DNA of 17,806 bases from JBDRTU01 sp043823825 (GTDB lineage: Bacteria; Patescibacteriota; Patescibacteriia; Veblenbacterales; UBA10138): positions 1 through 17,806 of the forward strand of contig JBDRTU010000015.1 in the NCBI GenBank assembly GCA_043823825.1, given 5' to 3'. Both the position numbers and the translations under genes were made by a program. Shown one piece after another: positions 1 through 8,101 of the stretch. Below the pieces are notes generated by a model. The model worked only from the letters and a program-made list of their open reading frames with translations, was not told where the DNA came from and made no database searches. The number at the start of each line of letters is the position of its first letter. The stretch's first letter is position 1.

Positions 1-125
1 CAGCGCGCTAATTCCTTAACGCGCTTATATCCTTGGCGATGACCTTCTAAACTAGGTAAACCCCTGGCTTTAGCCCAGCGACGGTTACCGTCAACTATAA
101 CAGCGATGTGTTTTATATCAGACAT
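1..125 (-). CDS. uppS: Undecaprenyl diphosphate synthase, N-terminal 41 residues (runs off the window)
   Basis: This is the beginning of a cis-prenyltransferase that condenses isopentenyl diphosphate onto farnesyl diphosphate to make the C55 lipid carrier for peptidoglycan and other wall polymers. The reading frame from the ATG at 125 opens with MSDIKHIAVIVDGNRRWAKA and continues GLPSLEGHRQGYKRV. This is the family's signature N-terminal block: the Asp-Gly-Asn-Arg-Arg-Trp-Ala segment carries the catalytic Asp and the diphosphate-binding residues, and the Gly-His-Arg segment follows as expected. The gene continues beyond base 1, so only about one sixth of a normal protein of roughly 230-250 residues is visible. 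It starts 13 bases after the 3' end of tRNA-Pro and may be transcribed with it. No clear Shine-Dalgarno sequence precedes the ATG. Identity is secure from the motif; the state of the rest of the gene cannot be judged. Confidence 0.93.
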   Translation of the reverse strand, partial: MSDIKHIAVIVDGNRRWAKARGLPSLEGHRQGYKRVKELAR

Positions 126-137
126 ATACTTAAATTA

Positions 138-210
138 TTCGGGGAGCCGGGAATCGAACCCGGTCTCCACGCACCCGAAGCGTGTGTACTACCGGTATAC
201 TACTCCCCGA
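138..210 (-). tRNA. tRNA-Pro(CGG)
   Basis: The minus strand folds into a full cloverleaf. The acceptor halves TCGGGGA and TCCCCGA pair perfectly, the anticodon stem is CACGC/GCGTG with loop TTCGGGT, and the T arm carries GGTTCGATTCC. The anticodon is CGG, reading proline codon CCG. The discriminator base is A, followed by TAA, so CCA is not encoded, unlike the four other tRNAs in this window. uppS begins 13 bases downstream. Confidence 0.95.
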
Positions 211-309
211 TAAAAGAGGGCGCTGGCAGGCTGTGTGTTACTCCTACACTAATCCCGACTATAAACACTCTAAAGCACTAGAACATTTTTGGCAATTCAT
301 CTTCTTTGT

Positions 310-1287
310 TCAAGATCGCCAGAGTTGTTTTGCTTCTAGCCACAAACTGTCATCCCCCATAGTTTTCGCTTTATACCACCACTCTACGCCCCAAAGGTAG
401 GCCTCGGGCAATTTAGTACCACGAAAAAATTCTATATTGTCGCGGAATTTTTTAGCATCAAATGATTCTCGCGCCACCTTCAGTGAAATAGCATCTAAGG
501 CCTCTGGACCCCATGGTTCCATTTGTAACTCAGAAATAATAGTGTAATCAACTGCAGGAGAAATTAAAGCCGCTTTCAAACGATAAAACCAACGCGGCAC
601 TAAATAATGCCAATAACCAAACGCTGGATTCCAAGTAATTTGATAAAGTGTTACTCCCTGCACATCGGCCAAGGCAGCTGTTTCCCACCAAGATGAAAGT
701 TCTCCTGAATCAGTAATTAGAATGAGGCGCGAATCAAGCGACTTTAAAAGTTGATGCTCTTTTTTTAAAAAGCTTTTGCTAGGTTTTGGGCAATCTCCAA
801 AAGCAAACAAGGGTTCATTTTCCAATTGCCAACGCTTAATTACTGTTTGATCTTTAAAATGTTCTACTGAAGCTTTAAGCATTTTTAAAACCTGTTCTTC
901 CTCCTCCCAAGGCGCCAGTTGTTTGACCCATTCGGGCTCGTGGCATTCAGGCCAGCGAGGTAATTTTCTACCCACTGCCAAAGTTACGGAAGCTGAGCGT
1001 TTAGATGCTTCCTGAAGCTGCCAATCAATGTCGCTGAAATTAAACTCTCCTCGCTCTGGTTCTATTTCATTCCAATTCGCTTGCAAGCGTAGGTTTCTAA
1101 CTTGTAGATCATCTAAAATAGCCAGATAAACTTCGCGCCAATCTAATCCTAAATTACTGGCCTGACTTTTTGTAAAACTAACTCCTAAATGTGCCCGAGT
1201 AACTGGTGATGGTTGAAGTGCCCAAAGTGCCAGCCCCACTATTAATACTAACAGCCAGAAGGTAATAAAAATGTAAAGCCAACGCAT
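310..1287 (-). CDS. Membrane-anchored TIM-barrel glycoside hydrolase-like protein
   Basis: The 325-residue protein starts with an uncleaved-looking signal anchor (residues 4-23, very hydrophobic, no clear cleavage or lipobox), so the rest should lie outside the membrane. The remainder resembles a clan-A (beta/alpha)8 glycosidase. Residues 63-90 give a strand followed by NWNEIEPERGEFNFSDID, very like the Trp-x-x-Ile-Glu-Pro-x-x-Gly block of GH5/GH10/GH39/GH42-type enzymes. Residues 152-159 (RWQLENEP) place Glu158 as the likely acid/base in an Asn-Glu-Pro motif. Residues 250-259 (ISELQMEPWG) offer Glu253 (or Glu257) as nucleophile. Many exposed Trp residues near the C terminus fit a sugar-binding face. 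The exact family and substrate are not recognised. It is the last gene of a compact operon, starting 2 bases after the EamA transporter stop. Catalytic activity is inferred from these motifs only. Confidence 0.7.
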   Translation of the reverse strand: MRWLYIFITFWLLVLIVGLALWALQPSPVTRAHLGVSFTKSQASNLGLDWREVYLAILDDLQVRNLRLQANWNEIEPERGEFNFSDIDWQLQEASKRSASVTLAVGRKLPRWPECHEPEWVKQLAPWEEEEQVLKMLKASVEHFKDQTVIKRWQLENEPLFAFGDCPKPSKSFLKKEHQLLKSLDSRLILITDSGELSSWWETAALADVQGVTLYQITWNPAFGYWHYLVPRWFYRLKAALISPAVDYTIISELQMEPWGPEALDAISLKVARESFDAKKFRDNIEFFRGTKLPEAYLWGVEWWYKAKTMGDDSLWLEAKQLWRS

Positions 1288-1289
1288 AA

Positions 1290-2180
1290 TTAAACCGAGT
1301 AAGCAATTAAAGCTAATCCCCCACCAATTAACACAATGGCCATTAACTTGCGCACCAAGATCCCGCCGCCTAATTCTTCTTTAAGTAATACTGGTCTCTT
1401 AAAAGATAAAAGTGCCACCAATATTAGTAAAAAAACATATTGCAATCCCTGCAAAGCATTAACCAAAGTTACGCTTCCTAGTGATATAGCGTAATTTACT
1501 AAAATGGCAGAACCAGCTGCTGCTGCCTGACCAGTAAAAAAAGCCAACTTGGCTTGAACCTTTACTTTAAAACTTGCCTTTAAAGCTGGCCAAGTAGTAG
1601 GAATTAACAACAAGAGCAAAGCTACTAGAAAAGAAGTAACACGAATCCAAATGAGCCCGGGAATAAAACCAATTTCTGTAAAAACTTGTTTACTCAATGT
1701 ATAAAACAAAGCAAAACCCAAAGCCGAGGACAAGGCAGTTACCAAAGTATTTCTAGTTAAACCTCCCTTACCATTAACAATTAAAAAACCACCAACTACT
1801 AACAGAACAAAAGCACTAAACTGTAATAAGGATAATTTTTCACCAATTAAAAAGTACGAAACAATTAAAACAAAAATAGGGCTCCAAGCTCCAATAAATG
1901 AAGTGACGCGCGAGGCCTCACCCTGTTGCAAAGAGATAAACAAAAGCCATAATGCCACCGTAAAAAATAAGCCAGCTAACGCACTTAATATCAACGACCA
2001 GCTATCAGGAACCACAAACCCCCAAGGAGCCAGCACAAAAACCAACAAGCCCAAAGTGCAAATTGTCACAACATAAGCAGCTGGCTGTCGAATAGTACGA
2101 GTAAAGAAAAGTGACTTATCTATCAAAACTGCCACTGCGTTCATGCCATAAGCTACTGCTGTCCAAATTAACCAAACCAT
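1290..2180 (-). CDS. EamA/DMT-superfamily permease
   Basis: A 296-residue, almost wholly hydrophobic protein with about ten predicted membrane spans in two halves of five, the classic arrangement of the EamA (DUF6) drug/metabolite transporter superfamily. The halves appear to repeat around residues 1-135 and 145-296, and Gly-rich helices such as LLVVGGFLIV near residue 130 and IVLIGGGLALI at the C terminus are typical of the family. Members export metabolites, amino acids or sugars; substrate cannot be predicted. The start codon lies 1 base after the stop of the exchanger gene and the stop lies 2 bases before the glycosidase-like gene, so the three are almost certainly co-transcribed and translationally coupled. 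Confidence 0.85.
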   Translation of the reverse strand: MVWLIWTAVAYGMNAVAVLIDKSLFFTRTIRQPAAYVVTICTLGLLVFVLAPWGFVVPDSWSLILSALAGLFFTVALWLLFISLQQGEASRVTSFIGAWSPIFVLIVSYFLIGEKLSLLQFSAFVLLVVGGFLIVNGKGGLTRNTLVTALSSALGFALFYTLSKQVFTEIGFIPGLIWIRVTSFLVALLLLLIPTTWPALKASFKVKVQAKLAFFTGQAAAAGSAILVNYAISLGSVTLVNALQGLQYVFLLILVALLSFKRPVLLKEELGGGILVRKLMAIVLIGGGLALIAYSV

Positions 2181-2181
2181 A

Positions 2182-3111
2182 TTAAGTAAATAATTGTAAA
2201 CCGACGAAGATTAAATAAATCAATAACAAAATCACCCCTTCCACTACCGACAATACCGCCTTAGTGCGAATAAAAATATTAAACAAGAGAATTAGGGTGA
2301 ATAAAAAAAGCCCTGCTATCAAAACTGTAATTTGGTCAGTAAAAACAACACCAGTGCCAATACCAACAATACCGATAATCAAAGTATTGGCTGCAGCGCT
2401 TCCTAGCAAATCCCCCAATACTAATTTTTGCGCACCAGTTCGGCGCGCTCGAAGCACCAAAGCAATCTCTGGTAAATTAGTACCAATACCAAGTATTAAA
2501 ACGCCAACAATTAACGGTTTAATCTGAAACACTTGGGCGATTTCCAGGCTAAGGTTAACAATATAATGTGAGGCGACTACTAAACCTATTAAACCAAAAA
2601 TTCCCCCCACTAATAAATGTGTTAAGCTGAATCGTTTTTCGTCTAATGTCCTTAAAGCAACTTCTACGCGATTAAAATATAAATACAGAAGATAAGAAGC
2701 ATAAAGAAAAATTAAAAACCAGCCCTCGAGCGGAGAAAAACGACCATCAACCAGCATAAATATTGGTGCGGCTATTAAGGCGCTTCCAACCACTAAGTCG
2801 CGCGAACGCAAGGAATGACCCAAAAAAATGCCCCTCTGCAGAACCGCTGCTAAACCAACAATTAAAGACAATAACACCAAGCTGGCTCCTAAAAGATTAC
2901 CCAGCGACAGGCCTGGAGTGCCTTTGATGATTGAATTAACTCCCACTGACAGTTCCGGCAAAGAAGTGGCAATTCCAATTACCACAAAACCTAAAACAAA
3001 CTCGGAAATATTAAAACGCCTACCGAGTTCTACTAGCGAGCGTATAACCCAACCAGCTGAGTAACCCAATACCCCTAACAGCAGCACTAGCAGTATTAAT
3101 TGTTCTAGCAT
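2182..3111 (-). CDS. Na+/Ca2+ exchanger-type (CaCA/YrbG family) cation antiporter
   Basis: A 309-residue integral membrane protein with about ten spans and the two inverted alpha-repeats of the cation/Ca2+ exchanger superfamily. Alpha-1 is seen at residues 46-54 (GIATSLPEL) and 71-77 (GNLLGAS). Alpha-2 is at residues 208-216 (GIGTNLPEI) and 233-242 (GDLLGSAAAN). The Glu in each Leu-Pro-Glu motif and the Asn/Asp in the second motifs are the cation ligands in solved exchangers. Length matches bacterial YrbG-type proteins. The likely role is calcium (or similar cation) export driven by sodium or protons. It is the first gene of the three-gene operon running to 310. A TATAAT at 3118-3123 sits only 6 bases upstream of the ATG, suggesting a leaderless or nearly leaderless mRNA. 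Confidence 0.88.
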   Translation of the reverse strand: MLEQLILLVLLLGVLGYSAGWVIRSLVELGRRFNISEFVLGFVVIGIATSLPELSVGVNSIIKGTPGLSLGNLLGASLVLLSLIVGLAAVLQRGIFLGHSLRSRDLVVGSALIAAPIFMLVDGRFSPLEGWFLIFLYASYLLYLYFNRVEVALRTLDEKRFSLTHLLVGGIFGLIGLVVASHYIVNLSLEIAQVFQIKPLIVGVLILGIGTNLPEIALVLRARRTGAQKLVLGDLLGSAAANTLIIGIVGIGTGVVFTDQITVLIAGLFLFTLILLFNIFIRTKAVLSVVEGVILLLIYLIFVGLQLFT

Positions 3112-3117
3112 GTTTAA

Positions 3118-3123
3118 ATTATA
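3118..3123 (-). promoter_or_regulatory. Putative -10 box for the exchanger operon
   Basis: The minus strand reads a perfect TATAAT separated by 6 bases from the ATG at 3111. A start of transcription about 6-7 bases downstream of the box would fall on or next to the ATG, so the operon would begin with a leaderless transcript. No convincing -35 hexamer is seen at the usual distance. No Shine-Dalgarno sequence is present. Confidence 0.45.
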
Positions 3124-3124
3124 C

Positions 3125-3146
3125 CAGATTTTGGCCCTAATCTGGA
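3125..3146 (-). terminator. Possible short hairpin overlapping the M23 gene stop
   Basis: CCAGATT and AATCTGG (7 base pairs, about 8-base loop) overlap the TAG stop of the M23 lipoprotein gene at 3137. On the minus strand the hairpin is followed by TATAAT rather than a long T run, so it is at best a weak terminator lying just ahead of the exchanger promoter. Confidence 0.3.
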
Positions 3147-4252
3147 AAGCTTATGGAATTCAAAAACTGCTCAAATTGCTCATCTGGTAACTCCGGATTC
3201 TGCGCTATCACATAAAAACGACTAAAACCATCGCTTACTCTAAGATCGGTAACTCGGTGTTCCTTATTTCGCCACGCTGGTTGATTCGCAAAATCAGGAA
3301 CATCGGCTTTCTTAACAATACGATAAGTAATGCTTAAATAATCATTATATGATCCTGCCTGCTGATCTAAAATATCCACTGTTTCTAAAGTAAGAAAGTC
3401 ATCAGAATCAAAAAAACGAATAAAAATCTGTGAGCGCTCACGAGACGCTCCATTACCACTCAAGCTAAATATATTCAGTGCCTTAAGTTGTGGCACATAT
3501 TCAATAGACCACCAGGCTGGATAGCGAAAGCTAAGATTAAAATCATCAGCTCCTACTATTTTACCAAGTTGATACTCCGTCTCACCAACGGGCGAAACTA
3601 ACAAACCCATACTTTGGAAAAAATCAGTGGGATTCATCCAATTAACCAACTGTTCAGCTTTTAAAACATAGCCGCTAACATTAATGTCACTGCCTTGATA
3701 AAGTCCAAAATGTAAATGTTGCCTTTCGTTGTCAGTATCTTTTGATTTAGCCGCTCCCAACAAACCAAGCCGCTCCGACAGCTCTACTGTTTCACCAACA
3801 TTCTTCTTGACTGAGATTAAATTCAAATGTCCGTATAGAGCTTTAATTTTCTCGTCATTAACCCAATGATTAATTACCACTAAGCCCCCATAACCTGGCG
3901 TCCATTTTTTGTAAATAATTTCACCTGGAGCAATTGCCTGAACAGCAATATCACCCTTGGGTTTACTACCTACTTCCACATCATCACCGGTATGAAAGCC
4001 AGTAAACCGATCTTCAATATACTGCCCAAACACCTTTTTGGTGCGCCCATTTAAGTAATCAGCAATAGGAAAAACCACTACTGGTTGGTTAATCGGTGCC
4101 TGATCTTGCTCTTCAGTTAATTGTTGTTCTACTGTAGTGTTCTTAGTCTCGCTTGTTTGTTTTAAACCACAACCTGCACCTAACAAAATCATAAATATCA
4201 GTACCAGTGCTAACTGAACTATAGATGAGGAAGATTTAGTTAATAATCTCAT
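3137..4252 (-). CDS. Lipoprotein with M23 (LytM-type) metallopeptidase domain
   Basis: A 371-residue outer-face lipoprotein. The ATG at 4252 is chosen because it gives a textbook lipoprotein signal (basic start MRLLTK, hydrophobic core, lipobox LGAGC with Cys28). A TTG start at 4273 would add seven residues and overlap the upstream gene by 8 bases. Residues about 60-215 form an M23 zinc peptidase domain. The metal ligands are all present: His87 and Asp91 in HTGDD, then His179 and His181 in HLHFG, with His142 in YGHL also conserved. The domain should cut peptide cross-links of peptidoglycan. Residues about 230-371 form a second domain containing a Tyr-Pro-x-x-Trp stretch, reminiscent of PsbP-like folds. 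It follows the CAP-domain gene by 13 bases, so both probably act on the envelope. Peptidase identity is strong; the C-terminal assignment is tentative. Confidence 0.88.
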   Translation of the reverse strand: MRLLTKSSSSIVQLALVLIFMILLGAGCGLKQTSETKNTTVEQQLTEEQDQAPINQPVVVFPIADYLNGRTKKVFGQYIEDRFTGFHTGDDVEVGSKPKGDIAVQAIAPGEIIYKKWTPGYGGLVVINHWVNDEKIKALYGHLNLISVKKNVGETVELSERLGLLGAAKSKDTDNERQHLHFGLYQGSDINVSGYVLKAEQLVNWMNPTDFFQSMGLLVSPVGETEYQLGKIVGADDFNLSFRYPAWWSIEYVPQLKALNIFSLSGNGASRERSQIFIRFFDSDDFLTLETVDILDQQAGSYNDYLSITYRIVKKADVPDFANQPAWRNKEHRVTDLRVSDGFSRFYVIAQNPELPDEQFEQFLNSISFPD

Positions 4253-4265
4253 AGTGCACCACTTA

Positions 4266-5624
4266 TCAAACAAACCACAAAGCCATTGCTAGGATGATAA
4301 CTAAGGCTGAATGAGTAATTAAATCTAGATGCTGCACCTCGGGTTTAATCGCTATATTAGTGATCCAAGCTAAAAATAAGAAAATAGCAAAATAAATATA
4401 AAAGGCGTTAACCACTGCTGGTAAATGTGTCAGATCAACTAAGCCGCCCCAAACTGAAACTGGTCTCAAAGCGCTTAAAGCAGTGCCCGAGAATTCATAA
4501 ATACCTTGCACAGGTGTTAGACCAAAATTGGCCAAACGGTTAGTTTGTTGCTTATTTGACTGATCTCGCCAATAAACATTAACTGGCACTACCGACTGAA
4601 TTTGTTGCTCAGATAAAACTATGCTACCACTCCACTCCTTAACTTCTGAATCAGGTGGCGAAATTGGTTTTAAGCCTACTGCCTCTTTGCCTATCGCCAT
4701 AGTGACTGATGTTACTTGCTGGTTTGTCTTTAAACCCAACTGATAGTCAAAAGGGCTACTAGAAAAAGGACGTAAAGTAAAACTATTAAGCATTAAAGCT
4801 GCGTCAGGCGGAGCTGCTTTGGGTAGGTGATAAACTACTGCCGGCTGTTCAACTTCTGCTGGTTCAGGTGGTTCCAGCGGTATTACTGTTTCTGGAGGTG
4901 GTGTTACTGTTTCTTGAGGCGGTGGTTTTGTTTCTTGAAATGGTGGCAAGGACGGTACTTCAGTGGCTGGCACTTCGGTAACGGCACTTGCTATAGCCGA
5001 AGTACCAAACATTTGCACTACTAAGACAACCTTTTCATTATTAATTACACCTTCTTTAATACCAACACCAATTTCTCTATATTCTGACTTGAGGATATTG
5101 GCCTTATGACTCGGGGACGCCATCCAAGCATTAGTAACTCCTTCTGCTGTTTGAAACTTCATGGCCAAATTTTCACCAGCATAAGAATATTTATAACCAG
5201 CCTGCTTAATCCAATACCAAGGATCTATCCCTTGCGGTGAGGTATGAGCAAAATATCCACTAAGAGCCATATCATTAGCCTTTTGCTCAGCTGCTTTTGT
5301 TAAATAAGGATTCATTGCCAGTGGCGACAAACCAAAGCCCTGTCGCGATACATTTGTTAATTCCACAATGTTTTGAACAGTGATAGCAGAGGAATAAAGC
5401 GGTTCGGCCGGATAAAAACTGGGCGCCACAATCACCACTAATTTTAATAACACCAACAAAGCGCTAAAAAGTGCTAAAGCGCGGTGGTGTACAATAAAAG
5501 GTTGATAGTTATTACGATCATTAGGAACAAAATGATCATACAAATGCCAGCTAAAATAACGATGAGCCCGCCGATAGCGTGGATGTTGTAAGTGTTGTCT
5601 AATTTTATCAACTAATTGACTCAT
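4266..5624 (-). CDS. CAP-domain (SCP/YkwD-like) membrane protein
   Basis: A 452-residue protein. Residues 1-46 are basic and aromatic and probably cytoplasmic, followed by a membrane span at 48-68. Residues about 83-208 form an extracytoplasmic CAP domain with the family's cavity residues: His127 in GYFAHTSP, Glu151 in AGENLA and His173 in SPSHKANIL. Residues about 218-260 are a Pro/Glu/Thr-rich linker, then comes a domain of unknown type (about 275-375) and two C-terminal spans (about 401-425 and 436-452). Bacterial CAP proteins are secreted or surface proteins of largely unsettled biochemistry, sometimes linked to peptidoglycan or lipid binding. The tail with two extra spans is unusual for the family, in which CAP is often the C-terminal domain. 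The gene sits between a large membrane protein gene and the M23 lipoprotein gene, in an apparent envelope operon. TGA is the stop. Confidence 0.87.
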   Translation of the reverse strand: MSQLVDKIRQHLQHPRYRRAHRYFSWHLYDHFVPNDRNNYQPFIVHHRALALFSALLVLLKLVVIVAPSFYPAEPLYSSAITVQNIVELTNVSRQGFGLSPLAMNPYLTKAAEQKANDMALSGYFAHTSPQGIDPWYWIKQAGYKYSYAGENLAMKFQTAEGVTNAWMASPSHKANILKSEYREIGVGIKEGVINNEKVVLVVQMFGTSAIASAVTEVPATEVPSLPPFQETKPPPQETVTPPPETVIPLEPPEPAEVEQPAVVYHLPKAAPPDAALMLNSFTLRPFSSSPFDYQLGLKTNQQVTSVTMAIGKEAVGLKPISPPDSEVKEWSGSIVLSEQQIQSVVPVNVYWRDQSNKQQTNRLANFGLTPVQGIYEFSGTALSALRPVSVWGGLVDLTHLPAVVNAFYIYFAIFLFLAWITNIAIKPEVQHLDLITHSALVIILAMALWFV

Positions 5625-5657
5625 TTAAGTTAGCAACTAATAAGTAGCTAATACTAA

Positions 5658-7265
5658 TTATAACATTTCTTCTTTCTTTTCCTTTAAAAAAGAAAACCAT
5701 CTATCTAAAAATTTAAGCAACACTTTTAATGGCAATTCAATAAAGAAATCCATAAACAGTACAAAAATGTTAATTTTATCAAAAGTGTTGGAAAGCCAGC
5801 GCCCTAACCAAACCATTGGTAAACTAATGATATCTAAAATAAAAGTGAAAATATTGCCTTTGGCCGGAACCACTTTTAAGCTATTGGCTTGTTGACGCAG
5901 GCTCATTCCAAAAAAACTAACTAAGCTAACGAAAAAAATAAATAAAGCGCCGCTTAATACATTAAACTCTGTTCTCTGCAAGAAAGCGATAATCAAACCA
6001 AAAGAAGCAATAAAGGTCGCTGCCGACAATAAAGCAAAACCCAAACGCGCCCAACTCAACGGTACTACTCTTTTAGCTGGCGGACTCTTTAGAAAAAGAG
6101 GCTCAGGCAAACCATAGAGTATTTCTTTCATCCCCATTACCAAGCGGCTAACATTTTTCTTTAACGGAGAAGTAATCAGTAAAGTAATTAGCAACATTAA
6201 AAAGGGAGGAAAGATTAAGTTAATTGATAATGCAATATAATTAATGTGCCCAATAACATAACGCTCGTAAGGTAATTCTAAAAATATTGCTAACAACATT
6301 TTAGTTAAAAAAATGTAAGCCATAGCATGCAATCCCTTACGCCTTATTTTCATGCGAATTTGTTTATAATAACGATGATATGTTTCCTCGGTTACTCTCG
6401 TAGTCTCACCTACGTGAGCAATAAAATTGTGAACTTTAGCAGAACCCTGTTCGCGGATCATTACCCTTAAAATGGTAAAAGGAACCAAAGCGCGTCTCAC
6501 TAATAGTTGTAAACGATTAACCAGTTTATGATGAAGCTGTTTTTCAATTAGACCGTGCGCCTCGGGTAACGCTTTAGCTACTTCTTTAAGATCATACTCT
6601 TCAGCTTTAAACCAAGTGGGAAAACGGTGTTTAAATAAATAATAAGCTAAAATATCATGATCCGCCTTTTCTAATAAACGCTGTAAAGTAATCACTAGTT
6701 GGGTATTATAAGTCTGCTCCTTAACTGTTAAGGTGGCGGGCCGAAAAACCGGCTGAAGCAAACGATAAGCGTATAAAGTTAAAATGCGCGGTAGAGGATC
6801 AATTACTAACATGTATTCAATCTCACAAGCCTCCAAACCTAGTAACCATTTTTTTAGATTTGGCTCCAGATCACCTTGGTTTCTAAGTTCTGTTAAAAGT
6901 TGCCTATATTTTGATAAAATATTAGCTAATTGATCAATACGTGAAAGTGGTACGGTGTTGTTTGGTAAATAACGAGATAAAACTAATTCGCGCAGAAGAT
7001 CATTCGCTAGTGCCTGCTCGGTTACCACTGGTGCCAGCACTTTACGCTGCCTTAGTAATCTTTTGATGGCGTTTTTCCGAAGCAAAACATCGTCCTTATA
7101 ATCTACTAAATTTCGTAATTTCTCATAAGCAAAAGCAACGAAACCAACAAATTCGCTTACTTGTAATTTATTTTTATCTGCCTGTTCTTGTTTTTCCAGC
7201 TCTTGGGCACTTTCCAGAGCGTAAAAAAAATCTTGTACTTCTGAACGTAATACTGCTTTTGACAT
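5658..7265 (-). CDS. Large multi-span membrane protein of unknown function
   Basis: I do not recognise a named family for this 535-residue protein. Residues 1-310 are hydrophilic, rich in Leu, Arg, Lys, Gln and Glu, and look all-helical, with several Leu-rich amphipathic stretches. Residues about 311-330, 344-365, 405-428 and 436-455 are strong membrane spans, with a possible fifth at 473-490. The C terminus ends in an amphipathic aromatic segment and a short charged tail. The layout, a large cytoplasmic helical domain followed by a membrane bundle, suggests a scaffold or signalling role, but nothing shows catalysis. The CAP-domain gene starts 33 bases downstream and the M23 lipoprotein follows, so a cell-envelope connection is a reasonable inference. 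A TATAAT overlaps its own stop region (5657-5662) and could serve the CAP gene. Confidence 0.75.
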   Translation of the reverse strand: MSKAVLRSEVQDFFYALESAQELEKQEQADKNKLQVSEFVGFVAFAYEKLRNLVDYKDDVLLRKNAIKRLLRQRKVLAPVVTEQALANDLLRELVLSRYLPNNTVPLSRIDQLANILSKYRQLLTELRNQGDLEPNLKKWLLGLEACEIEYMLVIDPLPRILTLYAYRLLQPVFRPATLTVKEQTYNTQLVITLQRLLEKADHDILAYYLFKHRFPTWFKAEEYDLKEVAKALPEAHGLIEKQLHHKLVNRLQLLVRRALVPFTILRVMIREQGSAKVHNFIAHVGETTRVTEETYHRYYKQIRMKIRRKGLHAMAYIFLTKMLLAIFLELPYERYVIGHINYIALSINLIFPPFLMLLITLLITSPLKKNVSRLVMGMKEILYGLPEPLFLKSPPAKRVVPLSWARLGFALLSAATFIASFGLIIAFLQRTEFNVLSGALFIFFVSLVSFFGMSLRQQANSLKVVPAKGNIFTFILDIISLPMVWLGRWLSNTFDKINIFVLFMDFFIELPLKVLLKFLDRWFSFLKEKKEEML

Positions 7266-7373
7266 TTATGTAATTAAGCTAAAATTTAAAAAATAAAGAC
7301 CTATAAAAATCAGCTAATACTACATTTAGGCCATGAAGACATTGTAACAAAAAATGGAATAAAAATAAAGCCC

Positions 7374-7646
7374 TTATCGTATTCTAATCCCCCTGCCATA
7401 GATAATGCCTTGCGCTAGTTTTTGGTAAGCTGAAGTTAAGATTCGTTGAAAAGTACTTTGCGATGTTTTCATTTTTATTGCTGCTTCCGTTTGTGCTAAA
7501 CCTAAAAGATTTTTTAGGCGTACTGCCTCGGCTTCTTCCCGCGTTAATTCCACTAAATCCGAAAAATGCGCTGGTTGACCAGCGGGTGCAAAAACCGCAA
7601 CGGAAGGCGAAAATGAAACTCGCCGCTTTTTTCTGGGCCGAGCCAT
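7374..7646 (-). CDS. UPF0251 (DUF134) DNA-binding-like protein
   Basis: A 90-residue protein with the features of the UPF0251/DUF134 family: the start MARPRKKRRV, a Phe-x-Pro-x-Gly-x-Pro segment (FAPAGQP, residues 19-25), then LTREEAEAVRLKNLLGLAQTEAA. The last stretch (about 34-75) matches a sigma-70 region 4-like helix-turn-helix: GLAQTEAAIKM followed by the recognition helix SQSTFQRILTSAYQKLA. The C terminus YGRGIRIR corresponds to the family's Gly-x-x-Leu/Ile-x-Ile ending. The length is near the family's usual 90-110 residues, but the Cys residues found in many members (often after MPRPxK) are absent. The family is presumed to bind DNA; targets are unknown. It stands alone, separated by over 100 bases from the next gene. 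Confidence 0.85.
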   Translation of the reverse strand: MARPRKKRRVSFSPSVAVFAPAGQPAHFSDLVELTREEAEAVRLKNLLGLAQTEAAIKMKTSQSTFQRILTSAYQKLAQGIIYGRGIRIR

Positions 7647-8045
7647 GGTTTTTTGTTTTTATTTAAGTATTACTGGTTCAAGTTTAACTATAGTTGATAA
7701 GTTAGATTAATGTTGGTTTTTTAAACTATATTTTTTTATTACGTTGGTTACACCAAAAAGTCTGATAGTTATTGGATTCACGCCTTACCGGCTTTGGGGT
7801 GGCTGGTGCTTCATTACGGCCACTGATAAAATTTTCCTTATAGTGGTTGGTGTAATTGCTGCTATAAAAAGAAAAACCTCTAAATTTTATGCTTTGGGTA
7901 TAGGTCATAATCCTTGGTTCTATCCCCCTTTTTGGGTGTGGATAATAATTAGCTCTATTATGAATATATACCCATAACTAAATTATGTCAAATCGTTCAC
8001 TACTTCAACTAAATAACGCGCCCAATTAAGTAATAATTAAATAAT
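7647..8045. other. Gene-poor stretch without a convincing gene
   Basis: About 400 bases between the UPF0251 gene and the terminator of the next gene upstream. One plus-strand frame (TTG at 7744 to 7977) encodes 77 mainly hydrophobic residues ending NPWFYPPFWVWIIISSIMN, which might be a small membrane peptide or the decayed tail of a gene. It lacks an ATG and any ribosome binding site and faces against every other gene here. The opposite-strand frame at 7726-7908 looks random. I see no RNA gene or repeat. Confidence 0.4.
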
Positions 8046-8079
8046 AGAAAAACGCCATATGATTAATTCATACAGCGTT
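8046..8079 (-). terminator. Intrinsic terminator of the 146-residue membrane protein gene
   Basis: On the minus strand AACGC...TATGA pairs with TCATA...GCGTT across two mismatches around an AT-rich loop, and the stem runs directly into TTTTT. It lies about 20 bases after the stop at 8102, the right place for rho-independent termination. Confidence 0.6.
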
Positions 8080-8101
8080 ATTAATAAGTTTCTAAATCTG
8101 C

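Noticed and set aside
182..400. Plus-strand frame of 72 residues next to tRNA-Pro
   Set aside because: It overlaps the tRNA and the 3' end of the glycosidase-like gene in antisense, with no recognisable protein features.
4253..4273. TTG start of the M23 lipoprotein at 4273
   Set aside because: It overlaps the CAP gene stop and puts MFDKWCT before a signal peptide that is already complete from the ATG at 4252.
7744..7977. Plus-strand frame of 77 hydrophobic residues
   Set aside because: TTG start, no ribosome binding site, opposite to all other genes and no family resemblance; kept only as a remark on the gene-poor stretch.
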